DNA from: Alphaproteobacteria bacterium
GTDB taxonomy: Bacteria > Pseudomonadota > Alphaproteobacteria > Reyranellales > Reyranellaceae
Assembly (NCBI GenBank): GCA_019635875.1
Contig: JAHBYP010000005.1
Coordinates: 537,687 to 601,686 of the forward strand
DNA: 64,000 bases
Direction: 5' to 3'
The translations under genes were made by a program, and so were the position numbers. Under the pieces are notes generated by a model. It searched no databases. It saw nothing but the letters and a program-made list of their open reading frames with translations, and had not been told where the DNA came from. Shown here in pieces: positions 49,953 through 59,366 of the stretch (within the stretch, counting starts at the first letter, position 1; the number at the start of each line of letters is the position of its first letter).

Positions 49953-51194
49953 ATGAGCCGTCGCGTCTTTCCCGGCTGGTGGGTGGTCGCCGGCACGTTC
50001 GTGGTGCTGTGCGTCGGCTTCGGCATCGCCTACAGCTTCTCCAGCTTCTTCCTGCCGCTGCAGGAGAAGTTCGCGGCCAACCGCGGCGAGATCTCGCTGG
50101 TCTTCTCGATCGCCGGCGCGCTGTACTTCTCGCTCGGCCTGATCACCGGGGCGATCGCCGACCGCTTCGGGCCGCGCCTCGTGGTCGGCGGCGGCATGGC
50201 GCTGGTGGCGCTGGGCATCTTCGCCGCCAGCCGCGCCGAGACCCTGTGGCAGGTCTTCGCCGGCTACGGCCTGGGCGTGGGGCTGGGCGTCGGCGCCGCC
50301 TACGTGCCCGCCGTCGCGGCGCTTCAGCGCTGGTTCAACCGCAAGCGCGGGCTGGCCACCGGCATCGCCGTGGCCGGCATCGGCATCGGCACCCTCGCCG
50401 GCCCGCCGCTGGCCAAGCTGCTGATCGACAGCGTCGGCTGGCGCGGCGCCTGGGCCGGCCTGGCGCTGATCGCGCTCGCCGCCGCGCTGTTCTCGACCCT
50501 CACCATCCGACGCTCGCCGGAAACCTACGGCCTGCTGCCCGACGGCGATGCCGCGCCCGCCGCCGCCGGCCCGGCCGCGCCGGCCTCCGGCGCCAGCCTG
50601 GGCGAGGCGATGCGCATGCCGGTGTTCTGGCTGCTGTTCGCGGCCTGCGCGATCTACTCGTTCGGGCTGTTCACGCCCTTCGTGCACATGGTGCCCTACG
50701 CGCGCGACGTCGGCCACGGCGAGACCTTCGGCGTGACGCTGATCATGCTGCTGGGCGTCGGCAGCACGCTGGGCCGCTTCGTCTTCGCCGGCCTGGCCGA
50801 CAGGATCGGCCGGCGGCGCATGTACGCGCTCAGCATCCTGGGCTCGTGCCCGGCCCTGCTGCTGTGGGCCTCGACCAGCCACTGGCTGGCGCTGGTCGTC
50901 TTCGCCACAATGTTCGGCGCGCTCTACGGCGGCTTCGTCGCCCTGGCGCCCTCGGTGATGGCCGACTATTTCGGCACCCGGGCCGTGGGCTCGATCCTCG
51001 GCGCGCAATACGCCAGCGTCGCCGTCGGCATCCTCGTGGGACCGCCGGCGGCGGGCTGGATCTTCGACGCGACGCAGTCCTACACGGCGGCGATCGCCGC
51101 CAGCGCCGCGCTGGCGCTCGCCGCTGGACTGACCGTGCTGTTCTGTCCCGAGCCATCCGTGCTACGGGCACGGCGCGCCGCCATGGAGTCCTGA
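49953..51194 (+). CDS. MFS transporter (OFA / oxalate-formate-type arrangement)
   Basis: This is a 413-residue permease with 12 hydrophobic segments. It starts with the FPGWWVVAGTFVVLCVGFGIAYSFSSFFLPLQ pattern typical of the monocarboxylate/OFA branch. The loop AIADRFGPRLVVGGG gives the G-x-L-a-D-r-x-G-r-like motif, with the repeat version GLADRIGRRRMYAL in the second half. The substrate is likely an organic anion. The ATG follows the C2 repeat by 7 bp; GGGAAGA serves as a ribosome site and lies at the end of the repeat. Confidence 0.86.
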   Translation: MSRRVFPGWWVVAGTFVVLCVGFGIAYSFSSFFLPLQEKFAANRGEISLVFSIAGALYFSLGLITGAIADRFGPRLVVGGGMALVALGIFAASRAETLWQVFAGYGLGVGLGVGAAYVPAVAALQRWFNRKRGLATGIAVAGIGIGTLAGPPLAKLLIDSVGWRGAWAGLALIALAAALFSTLTIRRSPETYGLLPDGDAAPAAAGPAAPASGASLGEAMRMPVFWLLFAACAIYSFGLFTPFVHMVPYARDVGHGETFGVTLIMLLGVGSTLGRFVFAGLADRIGRRRMYALSILGSCPALLLWASTSHWLALVVFATMFGALYGGFVALAPSVMADYFGTRAVGSILGAQYASVAVGILVGPPAAGWIFDATQSYTAAIAASAALALAAGLTVLFCPEPSVLRARRAAMES

Positions 51195-51197
51195 GCG

Positions 51198-51527
51198 ATG
51201 AAGATGTCCGCGATCCCCTTCGGCACCACCGACTGGAGCGAAGTCGAGCCGACCGAGCATGCCGGCGAGACCGGCAAGGCGATTTGGCGCACGCGCCAGT
51301 TCGGCGACATCCGCGTGCGCCTGGTCGACTACACGCCGGGCTACCTCGCCGATCACTGGTGCGAGAAGGGCCACATCCTGATGTGCCTGGACGGCGAGCT
51401 CGACACCGAGCTGAAGGACGGCCGCCGCTTCGTGCTCAGGCCGGGCATGAGCTACCAGGTCGCCGACAACGCCGAGCCGCACCGCTCGCGTACGGCGGTC
51501 GGTGCGAAGCTGTTCATCGTCGATTGA
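51198..51527 (+). CDS. DHCW-motif cupin fold protein
   Basis: This is a 109-residue single-domain cupin. The metal-binding region reads YLADHWCEKGHILMCLDGEL (about 50-69), the family's DHxC-K-GH pattern, and a second cupin strand set includes GMSYQVADNAEPHRSRT. It starts 3 bp after the MFS stop, so both genes probably form one transcript. Members are thought to bind a metal ion but have no settled function. A family D repeat follows its stop. Confidence 0.83.
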   Translation: MKMSAIPFGTTDWSEVEPTEHAGETGKAIWRTRQFGDIRVRLVDYTPGYLADHWCEKGHILMCLDGELDTELKDGRRFVLRPGMSYQVADNAEPHRSRTAVGAKLFIVD

Positions 51528-51533
51528 GCCGGA

Positions 51534-51600
51534 CTGTCATCCCGAGCGTAGCGAGGGATCCAGGGCCGCCCTGGATCCCTCGCTACGCTCGGGATGACAG
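51534..51600. repeat. Family D hairpin repeat, copy D6
   Basis: This is a 67-bp perfect-looking inverted repeat, CTGTCATCCCGAGCGTAGCG and complement. It lies between convergent genes and overlaps the last ~6 codons and stop of the endonuclease/phosphatase-like gene. Confidence 0.9.
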
Positions 51601-52362
51601 GACTGAAAGCGGCCGGACCATGCCGACCAACGGCAGGTGATCGGAGGCCCAGCGCGCGCCGTCGGTCGAGAACGCCTCGAGGCTTTCCAGGTTGTCGAAC
51701 GGGATCGACCACAGGCGGTCGAGCGCCATCAGCGGCCGCGGCGCCGGAAATGTGCGCACGCGCTTCAGATCCATCGGCGCGCCGATCTTGGTCAGCCGCC
51801 GCCGCTCGGGGCCGAAGACGTTGAGGTCGCCCATCACCAGGGTCAGGTCCTCGGGCTCCTGCGCCAGCGCGTCGCGCAAGAGCTCGATCTGGCGGCCGCG
51901 TTCGGCGGGGCGCAGCCCCAGATGCGCGGCGATCACGCGCAGCCGCTGGCCGCGCACCTCGACCACCGCGTCGATGGCGCAGCGGTCCTCGTAGGGCGGG
52001 ATGGCGAGATCGACGATGCGCTTCTTCAGGATCGAGCCGCGCACGTAGAGGCCATTGCCGAAGCCGAAGCGCCGGGCGCGGAAGGTCTGGCCGAAGACCG
52101 GTTCCATGTTGAGCCGGCGGTGGAACAGCTCGAACTGGTCGAGGTCGGGCGAATAGGCGCGCACCTCCTGCAGCGCCAGGATGTCCGGGTTGATCGCGTC
52201 GATGACGCGCAGCACGCGGTCGGGATCGCTGCGCCGGTCCATGCCGATGCAGGAATGCACGTTGTAGGTCGCGGCGCGGATCAGGGCGGGCTCGGCCGGC
52301 GCATCGGCGACGACCGTGCGCACGTCCTCGCCGACTAGAGCACCGGTGCCAGCAAACGACAT
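51583..52362 (-). CDS. Endonuclease/exonuclease/phosphatase family protein
   Basis: This is a 259-residue metal-dependent phosphoesterase of the EEP fold. ATYNVHSCIGMD (30-41) gives the conserved Asn and LALQEVRA the catalytic Glu. AAHLGLRPAERGRQ, VMGDLNVFGP with its Asp/Asn pair, and WASDHLPLVG at the end with the His complete the set. The substrate may be phospholipid head groups or DNA. The last residues (SVLSSRA) come from within repeat D6. It starts 28 bp inside the end of the cardiolipin-synthase-like gene, so the two are coupled, as often seen for this pair. Confidence 0.88.
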   Translation of the reverse strand: MSFAGTGALVGEDVRTVVADAPAEPALIRAATYNVHSCIGMDRRSDPDRVLRVIDAINPDILALQEVRAYSPDLDQFELFHRRLNMEPVFGQTFRARRFGFGNGLYVRGSILKKRIVDLAIPPYEDRCAIDAVVEVRGQRLRVIAAHLGLRPAERGRQIELLRDALAQEPEDLTLVMGDLNVFGPERRRLTKIGAPMDLKRVRTFPAPRPLMALDRLWSIPFDNLESLEAFSTDGARWASDHLPLVGMVRPLSVLSSRA

Positions 52363-53753
52363 GCCTGCACCGCGACGCGGAAGGGGAATGGACGGGCCTG
52401 CACGATATCGGCCGACACCGATCGCGCGCCGGCGAAATCGCGCTCGAGCATCGCCGCGACTTCCTGTGCGAATGCTTCGTCGAGAAAGGCCAAGGTGATC
52501 TCGAAGTTGATGCGGAAGGAACGATTGTCGAAGTTCGCGGTTCCTACCGTACACAGATCATCGTCGATGAGCGCGACTTTTTGGTGGAGGATGCCGCTTT
52601 CATAGAGCAGCACCGCGATCCCGGCGCGCGTCAGCTCCGGCACGAAGGACAGGCTCGCCAGCCAGGTCGTGTAGTGGTCGGGGCGGCCGGGCAGCAGGAT
52701 GCGCACATCGGCGCCGCGCTGCGCGGCCAGGATCAGCGCCGAGAGCGCCGCCGAATCGGGCACGAAGTACGGGTTGGCGATCCACACCCGCTTGCGGGCC
52801 AGCGCGATCATCTGGGTGAAGGCGAGGCTGCAGGTCTCGAGGTCGTCGGCCGGCCCCGTCGGCAGCGCGAGCACGACGCGATCCTCCGCCGGCGGGGCCT
52901 CGATGTCCCAGACCAGCGCCAGCGCCTCGCCGGTCGCCCAGAACCAGTCCTCGATGAAGCTCATCTGGCAGCACAGCGCGCTGGGGCCGCGCACGTGCAC
53001 ATGGGTGTCGCGCCACGGAGACAGCACCGGATCGCGATGCACGTACTCGTCGCCGATGTTCAGCCCGCCGACCCATGCCGACTCGCCGTCGACGACGACG
53101 ATCTTGCGGTGGTTGCGATAGTTGATGCGCGAGTGGCGCACGAACCAGCTCTTGCGGCCGTTGAACGAGGAAACCGACACGCCGCCGTCGACCAGGGACT
53201 GGATGTAGCGGCTCGACAGATTCTCGCTGCCGACGTCGTCGTAGAGCACGTAGACCTTGACGCCGGATGCGACGCGATCGACCAGGATACGGCGGAAGGC
53301 GGCGCCCAGCCGGTCGTCGCGCACGACGTAGAACTGCACCAGCACGTATTTCGTCGCCTGCCGCACGCCCTGCAGCATGTCGGTGAAGGCCTCGGGGCCG
53401 TCGACCAGCAGCCGCGCGCCGTTGCCGCGGGTGAAGGGAAAGCCGGCGAGCCGTTCCAGGGCTCTCAGCGGCTCGGGATCGGCGACGTCGAGCGGCGCGC
53501 GCGCCCGCTCGATCGCCTCGCCGCCGTGGCGCATCAGCGCGCCCAGCTCCTCGACGCGGGCGCGCCGCGCGATGACGTAGCCATGGAACTTGCCGTGGCT
53601 GAACAGCGCATAGGCCGGCAGGGCCAGGTAGGGCACCAGGATCAGCGACAGAATCCACGCCACGGTGCCCTGCGGCGCGCGCCCCAGCATCAATGCGCGC
53701 AGCGCGCAGCCGACGCCGGCGACGTGAAAGGCGATGGCGATGGCCAGCAGCAA
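52335..53753 (-). CDS. Cardiolipin synthase-like phospholipase D family protein
   Basis: This is a 472-residue membrane phosphatidyltransferase. Two N-terminal hydrophobic segments (about 2-20 and 30-52) precede two PLD motifs: NHRKIVVVDG (H215, K217) and LHQKVALIDDDLCTVGTANFDNRS (about 396 onward). That is the Cls layout, joining two phosphatidylglycerols to cardiolipin. The start appears to be TTG at 53753; no classical ribosome site is seen, so a slightly different start is possible. It overlaps the downstream EEP gene by 28 bp. Confidence 0.88.
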   Translation of the reverse strand: MLLAIAIAFHVAGVGCALRALMLGRAPQGTVAWILSLILVPYLALPAYALFSHGKFHGYVIARRARVEELGALMRHGGEAIERARAPLDVADPEPLRALERLAGFPFTRGNGARLLVDGPEAFTDMLQGVRQATKYVLVQFYVVRDDRLGAAFRRILVDRVASGVKVYVLYDDVGSENLSSRYIQSLVDGGVSVSSFNGRKSWFVRHSRINYRNHRKIVVVDGESAWVGGLNIGDEYVHRDPVLSPWRDTHVHVRGPSALCCQMSFIEDWFWATGEALALVWDIEAPPAEDRVVLALPTGPADDLETCSLAFTQMIALARKRVWIANPYFVPDSAALSALILAAQRGADVRILLPGRPDHYTTWLASLSFVPELTRAGIAVLLYESGILHQKVALIDDDLCTVGTANFDNRSFRINFEITLAFLDEAFAQEVAAMLERDFAGARSVSADIVQARPFPFRVAVQACRLLAPVL

Positions 53754-53796
53754 GCGGAGCCCCTATCGGCGACGAGCGCGCGTGGCGATCATGCCG

Positions 53797-54687
53797 TCAA
53801 TCCTCGGGCGATCGCCCGCCCTTTTCCGCCACCAGGGTCTTCACCTCGGCCGTGGCCGTCTGGTTGCTGCCGATGTTGCGCGCCAGCCAGGGCGCCAGCT
53901 CGCGCATGGTGTCGGCGAATTTCCACGGCGGATTGATCACCACCATGCCCGAGCCCACCAGCATGCGCGGCTGCGGGTTCATGCGCATCATCTGGACGTG
54001 CACGGCGATGGCCTCCGGCGGGTCGAGCGCGATCACCGCCTCGTGCAGCGCCTGGACGAACTTCATGTCCTTGATCGGATACCACAGCGCGTAGACGCCG
54101 GTGGCGAACCGGCGCAGGCCATGGCCGATCGCCGCGACGGCGTCGGCGGTCTCGTCGCGCGATTCATAGGGCGGGTCGATCAGCACCAGCGCGCGCCGCT
54201 CCGGCGGCGGCAGCATGGATTTCAGCAGCCCGTAGCCGTCCTCCTCGCGCACCTCGATGCCCTTGTCGCCGGCGAACTCGCGCTTCAGGAACACCGACTC
54301 GCGCGGGTTGAGCTCGGCCACGACCAGCCGGTCGTCGGGCCGCAGCAGGGCGCGCGCGATGCGCGGCGAGCCGGGATAGTGCCGCACGCCCTCGGCCGGC
54401 TTGACGCCGAAGCTGCCGAACTTCTTGTCGTAGAAGCGCACCACGCGGATGTAGTCGGCAAGCGCCGCCGGCGGCTGGCGGATCGGCAGCAGGCGGCCGA
54501 TGCCCGTCTTCCATTCCATGGTCACCGCGCCCTGGCCGGTCAGGTCGTAGCCGCCGCGCCCGCCATGGGTGTCGATGACCAGGTACGGCTTGTCCTTGGC
54601 CGACAAAGCCGCGATCAGGTTGGCCAGCGTGGCGTGCTTGAGCACGTCGGAGAAACCGCCGGCATGAAATCCGTGCTGGTAGTTCAT
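53797..54687 (-). CDS. rlmJ: 23S rRNA (adenine-2030-N6)-methyltransferase RlmJ
   Basis: This is a 296-residue SAM-dependent methyltransferase. The family start is distinctive: MNYQHGFHAGGFSDVLKHATL. DTHGGRGGYDL follows, and the N6-adenine catalytic motif is LIDPPYE (about 168-174); YALWYPIKD and GSGMVVINPPWKF close the core. It modifies A2030 of 23S rRNA. The length is close to the E. coli protein's 280. It ends 44 bp before the start of the cardiolipin-synthase gene and is divergent from the formamidase-family gene. Confidence 0.93.
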   Translation of the reverse strand: MNYQHGFHAGGFSDVLKHATLANLIAALSAKDKPYLVIDTHGGRGGYDLTGQGAVTMEWKTGIGRLLPIRQPPAALADYIRVVRFYDKKFGSFGVKPAEGVRHYPGSPRIARALLRPDDRLVVAELNPRESVFLKREFAGDKGIEVREEDGYGLLKSMLPPPERRALVLIDPPYESRDETADAVAAIGHGLRRFATGVYALWYPIKDMKFVQALHEAVIALDPPEAIAVHVQMMRMNPQPRMLVGSGMVVINPPWKFADTMRELAPWLARNIGSNQTATAEVKTLVAEKGGRSPED

Positions 54688-54752
54688 AAGCGTGGCTATA
54701 CCACGACGGCGCGGTTCATGCTTGGATCGCGCCGTCCTGGGCAGGAGTTCCG

Positions 54753-55694
54753 ATGTCCGCACCGATCGTCCTGAAATCGTCGCCGCAGACCATCCACTGG
54801 GGCTATTTCGACAGCAAGCTGGAGCCCAAGGCGCGGGTGAAGTCGGGCGAGATGGTCACCATCGAATGCGTCTCGGGGGCGAAGGAGATCCTGCCCGACC
54901 CGCCCTTCGCGATCCTGCCCGAGCACCGCGAGATCCACGAGCAATGCGCGCCGCATCTGGGCCGCCATATCCTTACCGGTCCTGTCTATGTCGAGGGCGC
55001 CGAGCCGGGCGACGCGCTGCAGGTCGACATTCTCGACATCCAGTTCCGCGTCGACTGGGGCTGGAACGTGCAGCGGCCGCTGATGGGCACGCTGCCCGAG
55101 GACTTCCCGTCCTATCGGCTGACCCACATCCCGATCGAGCGCAACCGCAATGTCTGCCGCATGCCCTGGGGCACGGAGCTCGAGCTCAAGCCGTTCTTCG
55201 GCATCATGGGCGTGGCGCCGCCGCCGGCCTGGGGCCAGTGCAGCTCGGTCGAGCCGCGCGCCTTCGGCGGCAACATCGACAACAAGGAGCTGGGCGTCGG
55301 CACGAGCATCTACCTGCCGGTCTTCGCGCCCGGCGCGCTATTCTCGACCGGCGACGGTCATGGCGTGCAGGGCGACGGCGAGGTCAACCTCACGGCGCTC
55401 GAGACCTGCCTCACCGGCACCTTCCGCTTCACCGTGCGCAAGGACATGAAGCTGAACAATCCCCGGGGCGAGACGCCGACCCACTGGATCACCCACGGCT
55501 TCGACCCCGACCTCGACGACGCCGCCAAGGAGGCGTTGCGCGACATGATCCGGCTGATCCGCGGCAAGACCGGCATCGCGGCCGAGGACGCCTACATGCT
55601 GTGCAGCCTGGCCGCCGACCTGCACGTCACCCAGACCGTCGACGGCAACAAGGGCGTGCACTGCATGATCAGGAAGGAGCTGATCGGCGGGTGA
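54753..55694 (+). CDS. Acetamidase/formamidase family protein
   Basis: This is a 313-residue amide hydrolase of the FmdA/AmdA family. Landmarks are an opening IHWGYFDSKLEP, GPVYVEGAEPGDALQVDILDI, GIMGVAPPP, and the metal-site stretch STGDGHGVQGDGEVNLTALETCL, then a late YMLCSLAADLHVTQTVDGNKGVHCMI. It hydrolyses short-chain amides to ammonia and a carboxylate, in the cytosol. No urea/amide transporter is next to it. A family D repeat follows its stop, before the sulfate operon. Confidence 0.9.
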   Translation: MSAPIVLKSSPQTIHWGYFDSKLEPKARVKSGEMVTIECVSGAKEILPDPPFAILPEHREIHEQCAPHLGRHILTGPVYVEGAEPGDALQVDILDIQFRVDWGWNVQRPLMGTLPEDFPSYRLTHIPIERNRNVCRMPWGTELELKPFFGIMGVAPPPAWGQCSSVEPRAFGGNIDNKELGVGTSIYLPVFAPGALFSTGDGHGVQGDGEVNLTALETCLTGTFRFTVRKDMKLNNPRGETPTHWITHGFDPDLDDAAKEALRDMIRLIRGKTGIAAEDAYMLCSLAADLHVTQTVDGNKGVHCMIRKELIGG

Positions 55695-55707
55695 GATGGC
55701 CCGCACC

Positions 55708-55775
55708 CTGTCATCCCGAGCGAAAGCGAGGGATCCAAGGCCAACCTGGATCCCTCGCTCCGCTCGGGATGACAG
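55708..55775. repeat. Family D hairpin repeat, copy D7
   Basis: This is a 68-bp inverted repeat with arms CTGTCATCCCGAGCG and complement, containing two small differences (CGAAAGCG / CGCTCCGC). It lies just upstream of the cysH promoter region. Confidence 0.88.
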
Positions 55776-55784
55776 AGAGCGTTA

Positions 55785-55809
55785 ATTCAACATTCTACGA
55801 GTGTTCAAT
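55785..55809. promoter_or_regulatory. Candidate operator of the sulfate operon (imperfect 25-bp dyad)
   Basis: ATTCAACATTC and GAGTGTTCAAT flank a 3-bp centre and pair at 9 of 11 positions. The dyad lies in the only markedly A/T-rich spacer of the window, about 70 bp before cysH. It is flanked by TTAA-rich sequence suited to a promoter. A CysB- or Rrf2-like sulfur regulator is a guess. Confidence 0.45.
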
Positions 55810-55858
55810 AGTTTAATTCCACACTAGCTTTAGACATGATCGTTTGAGCGAAGGGCCG

Positions 55859-55878
55859 GGGCGCTGTCATCTGCGCCC
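55859..55878 (+). promoter_or_regulatory. Hairpin at the cysH start codon
   Basis: GGGCGC and GCGCCC (6-bp perfect stem, 8-nt loop) end directly at the base before the cysH ATG. No ribosome site is visible. Such a stem could limit initiation unless opened. Confidence 0.35.
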
Positions 55879-56610
55879 ATGCCCGACACCGTGCTGCCCC
55901 CCTTCGACGATGACCTGCGGCTGCTGGACCAGGTCTCGCGCGCCGCCTCGGCCCCCGACTTCCTGCGCCTGGCGATCACCGGCGCCTATCGTGACCGCAT
56001 CGCCCTGGTGTCGTCCTTCGGCACCGAGGCCGCCGTGCTGCTGCATATGGTGGCCGGCATCGACCGCAACACGCCGGTGATCTTCCTCGACACGCAGAAG
56101 CTCTTCCCCGAGACGCTGCGCTACCGCGACACGCTGATCGACCGGCTGGGCCTGCGCGACGTGCGCAGCATCGCGCCCGATGCCGGGGCCATCGCCGCCG
56201 AGGATGCCGACGGCCTGCTGTGGCGGCGCGATCCCGACCGCTGCTGCGCGCTGCGCAAGGTGGCGCCGCTGGAGCGCGCGCTGGACGGCTTCGAGGCCTG
56301 GATCAACGGCCGCAAGCGCAGCCACGGCGATGCGCGGTCGAACCTGCCCATGGTCGAGCTCGAGGGCGGCCGGCTGAAGCTCAACCCGCTGGCGCTGTGG
56401 AGCGTCGGGGACGTCGAGCGCTACTTCGTCGCCAACGACCTGCCGCGCCATCCGCTGGAGGCTGACGGTTTCAGCTCGATCGGCTGCATGCCGTGCTCGG
56501 CGCCGACGCGCGTCGGCGAGGATCGCCGCGCCGGACGCTGGCGCGGCCTCGACAAGACCGAGTGCGGTATTCACGGGCTGGCCTCGATGCCGGTGCGCGG
56601 AGAGGCGTGA
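55879..56610 (+). CDS. cysH: Adenylylsulfate (APS) reductase, iron-sulfur type
   Basis: This is a 243-residue enzyme reducing activated sulfate to sulfite with thioredoxin. SSFGTEAAVLLHM (45-57) is the nucleotide-binding PP-loop, ARSNLP lies mid-protein, and the C-terminal KTECGIH holds the catalytic Cys (C229). Ligands for a 4Fe-4S cluster are present as C122-C123 and C203-x2-C206; this marks the APS-using rather than PAPS-using branch. It opens the sulfate operon, and its stop overlaps the cysD ATG (TGATG). Confidence 0.92.
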   Translation: MPDTVLPPFDDDLRLLDQVSRAASAPDFLRLAITGAYRDRIALVSSFGTEAAVLLHMVAGIDRNTPVIFLDTQKLFPETLRYRDTLIDRLGLRDVRSIAPDAGAIAAEDADGLLWRRDPDRCCALRKVAPLERALDGFEAWINGRKRSHGDARSNLPMVELEGGRLKLNPLALWSVGDVERYFVANDLPRHPLEADGFSSIGCMPCSAPTRVGEDRRAGRWRGLDKTECGIHGLASMPVRGEA

Positions 56611-57404
56611 TGGACGACCTCGACTGGCTCGAATCGGAGAGCATCTACATCCTGCGCGAGGCCAGGAGCCGCATCGAGCGGCTGGCCATGCTGTGGTCGC
56701 TGGGCAAGGACTCCAACGTGATGATCTGGCTGGCGCGCAAGGCCTTCCTCGGCCGCGTGCCCTTCCCGGTCATGCATCTCGACACCGGCCTGGAGTTCCC
56801 CGAGACCTACGAATTCCGCGAGCGCTACGTGAAAGAGTGGGAGCTGGAGCTGATCGCCGATCCCTGCCCGCCGCTGGAGCGCACCGATCCCTCGCTGCCG
56901 CCCAATACCCGCGTCGCCGCGCGCAAGACGCTGGGCCTGTCCGAAGCCATCGCGCGCTACGGCTTCAGCGGCATCATCGCCGGCATCCGCCGCGACGAGC
57001 AGGCGACGCGCGCCAAGGAACGCGTCTTCAGCCCGCGCCGCGCCGACGGCGCCTGGGACGTCCGCGACCAGCCGCCGGAGTTCTGGAACCTCTACAACGC
57101 CGAGTTCCCGCCCGGCACGCATGTGCGCGTCCATCCGCTGCTGCATTGGACCGAGCTCGACATCTGGCGCTACATCCGCCGCGAGGGCATCCCGGTGGTG
57201 CCGCTCTACTTCGCGCGCGAGGGCAAGCGCTACCGCTCGCTGGGCGAGATCGGCATCACCTTCCCGATCGACAGCCACGCCGCCGACATCGACTCGATCG
57301 TGCTCGAGCTCGAAAAGACGCGCGAGCCGGAACGGGCCGGGCGCGCCATGGACCATGATTCGGAGGACGCCTTCGAGCGTCTGCGCGTCGCGGGGTATAT
57401 GTGA
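56610..57404 (+). CDS. cysD: Sulfate adenylyltransferase subunit 2
   Basis: This is a 264-residue ATP-pyrophosphatase that forms adenylylsulfate from ATP and sulfate together with CysN. The SxGKDS loop is at [18 protein letters not shown] (about 28-45). [17 protein letters not shown] and [25 protein letters not shown] are family hallmarks; [11 protein letters not shown] and [15 protein letters not shown] complete it. It is shorter than E. coli CysD (302) but ends in the usual [24 protein letters not shown] tail. It overlaps cysH and cysNC. Confidence 0.95.
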   Translation: MDDLDWLESESIYILREARSRIERLAMLWSLGKDSNVMIWLARKAFLGRVPFPVMHLDTGLEFPETYEFRERYVKEWELELIADPCPPLERTDPSLPPNTRVAARKTLGLSEAIARYGFSGIIAGIRRDEQATRAKERVFSPRRADGAWDVRDQPPEFWNLYNAEFPPGTHVRVHPLLHWTELDIWRYIRREGIPVVPLYFAREGKRYRSLGEIGITFPIDSHAADIDSIVLELEKTREPERAGRAMDHDSEDAFERLRVAGYM

Positions 57405-59281
57405 TGAGCGTCGTCGAGCGCGCCTTCCCCATCGTCATCGTCGGCCATGTCGACCACGGCAAGTCGACCCTGGTCGGCCGCCTGCTGCACGACACCGGCT
57501 CGCTGCCCGAGAGCAAGCTCGCCCAGCTGCGCGCGGTGTCGCAGAAGCGCGGCCTTCAGTTCGAATGGTCCTTCCTGCTCGACGCCCTGCAGGTCGAGCG
57601 CGACCAGGGCATCACCCTCGACGTCACGCAGATCTGGTTCAGCACCGCGCAGCGGCGCTACGTCATCATCGACGCGCCGGGCCACAAGGAGTTCCTCAAG
57701 AACATGGTGACCGGCGCCTCGCGGGCGCACGGCGCCGTGCTGGTCGTCGACGGCAAGATCGGGATCTCGGAGCAGACGCGCCGCCATGCCTACCTGCTGC
57801 ATCTGCTGGGCGTCGCCCAGGTGATCGTGGCGGTCAACAAGATGGACCTGGTCAGCCACGACAGGGCGCGTTTCGCCGAGGTCGAGCGCGAGATCACCGA
57901 CTATCTGCGCGAGATCGGCATCCGCCCGGCGGCGATCGTGCCGGTCTCGGCGCGCCACGGCGACAACATCGCCCTCGCGAGCGCGGCGATGGGCTGGTAT
58001 CGCGGCCCGACGATCACCCAGGCGCTCGACGGCTTCGTGCGCAGGCCGGCGCCGGTCGACGCGCCGCTGCGCCTGCCGGTGCAGGACGTCTACCGGCTGG
58101 GCGACCGACGCGCCATCGTCGGCCGCATCGAGAGCGGCGGCGTCAAGGTCGGCGACACGCTGCAGCTGAGCCCCACCGGCCGGCGCGCCCAGGTCGCGGC
58201 GATCGAGGACTGGGCGCGCGCCGAGCCACGGGACAGCGCCTCGGCCGGCGAGAGCATCGCGCTGACGCTCGACGAGGAGGTCTTCGCCGCGCGCGGCCAT
58301 CTGCTGAGCGCGCCCGACGCGACGCCGGCCGAAAGCCGCGCGGTGGCGGTCCGCGTCTTCTGGTTCGACGAGGAGCCGCTGCGCGCCGGCCGCCGCCTGC
58401 GCGCGCGCTACGGCACGGCGGATGTCGACGTTGTCGTGGCGGCGATCGAGAAGGTGATCGACGTCGAGACTCTCGCCGCCGGCCCCGGCTCGCACGTCGA
58501 GCGCAACGGCGTGGGCGAGATCGTGCTGCGCTCGACCCAGCCGCTGCATCTCGACCGTTTCGCCGACGATCCGCGCGCTGGCCGCGGCGTGCTGACCAGC
58601 GACTACAAGGTGGTCGGCGGCTTCATCGTCGAGCGCGCGCTGACGGCGGCACGCAACAACACCGTCGCGGTGCGGCCCAGCGTCTCGCGCGCCGAGCGCG
58701 AGAGCCGCAACCACCATCGCGGCGGCGTCTTCTGGCTCACCGGCCTCTCCGGCGCCGGCAAGTCGACGATCGCCAATCTGGCGTTGCGCCGCCTTTTCGA
58801 CGACGGACGCCAGGTGATACTGCTCGACGGCGACAATCTGCGCGACGGGCTGGCGGCCGATCTCGGCTTCGCGCGCGAAGACCGCGCCGAGAATCTCCGG
58901 CGCACGGCGCAGGTCGCGCGCCTGCTGGCGGAGAGCGGCACCATCGTGCTCGCCGCGCTGATCTCGCCCTACGCGCGCGACCGCGCCGAGGCGCGGCGCA
59001 TCGTCGGCGAGGGATTCCACGAGGTGCATGTGCGGGCCGATGTCGAGACCTGTCGCGGCCGCGACCCGAAGGGTCTCTACGGGCTGGCCGCCAGCGGCCA
59101 GCTGGGCTCGTTCACCGGCGTCACCGCGCCCTACGAGGTGCCGCTGCAGGCTGACCTGGTGCTCGACACCACCGAGGAGTCCGCGAAGCGATCGGCGGAG
59201 GCGCTGGTCGCCTTCATCGAGGACAAAAGCGGCACCAGCACAGGCGACCGGCACGGCGGCTGGGGCGCTGTCCTGAGCTGA
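57404..59281 (+). CDS. cysNC: Bifunctional sulfate adenylyltransferase subunit 1 / adenylylsulfate kinase
   Basis: This is a 625-residue fusion. The CysN half is an EF-Tu-like GTPase: P-loop GHVDHGKS (14-21), [12 protein letters not shown], then two beta-barrel domains. The CysC half (from about residue 440) has its own P-loop GLSGAGKST (446-454), [10 protein letters not shown] and [19 protein letters not shown] hydrolysis drives APS formation with CysD; CysC would phosphorylate APS to PAPS. The start could be GTG 57401 or ATG 57404. It overlaps cysD. Fusion is common in alphaproteobacteria. Confidence 0.94.
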   Translation: MSVVERAFPIVIVGHVDHGKSTLVGRLLHDTGSLPESKLAQLRAVSQKRGLQFEWSFLLDALQVERDQGITLDVTQIWFSTAQRRYVIIDAPGHKEFLKNMVTGASRAHGAVLVVDGKIGISEQTRRHAYLLHLLGVAQVIVAVNKMDLVSHDRARFAEVEREITDYLREIGIRPAAIVPVSARHGDNIALASAAMGWYRGPTITQALDGFVRRPAPVDAPLRLPVQDVYRLGDRRAIVGRIESGGVKVGDTLQLSPTGRRAQVAAIEDWARAEPRDSASAGESIALTLDEEVFAARGHLLSAPDATPAESRAVAVRVFWFDEEPLRAGRRLRARYGTADVDVVVAAIEKVIDVETLAAGPGSHVERNGVGEIVLRSTQPLHLDRFADDPRAGRGVLTSDYKVVGGFIVERALTAARNNTVAVRPSVSRAERESRNHHRGGVFWLTGLSGAGKSTIANLALRRLFDDGRQVILLDGDNLRDGLAADLGFAREDRAENLRRTAQVARLLAESGTIVLAALISPYARDRAEARRIVGEGFHEVHVRADVETCRGRDPKGLYGLAASGQLGSFTGVTAPYEVPLQADLVLDTTEESAKRSAEALVAFIEDKSGTSTGDRHGGWGAVLS

Positions 59282-59366
59282 CCCAGGCCGCGTTCCCCGC
59301 AACGCCCCGGCGCCAGATCCTGTCGGCCTCCTCGACCGACACGACACCCATGTCAGGAGGTGCGTC

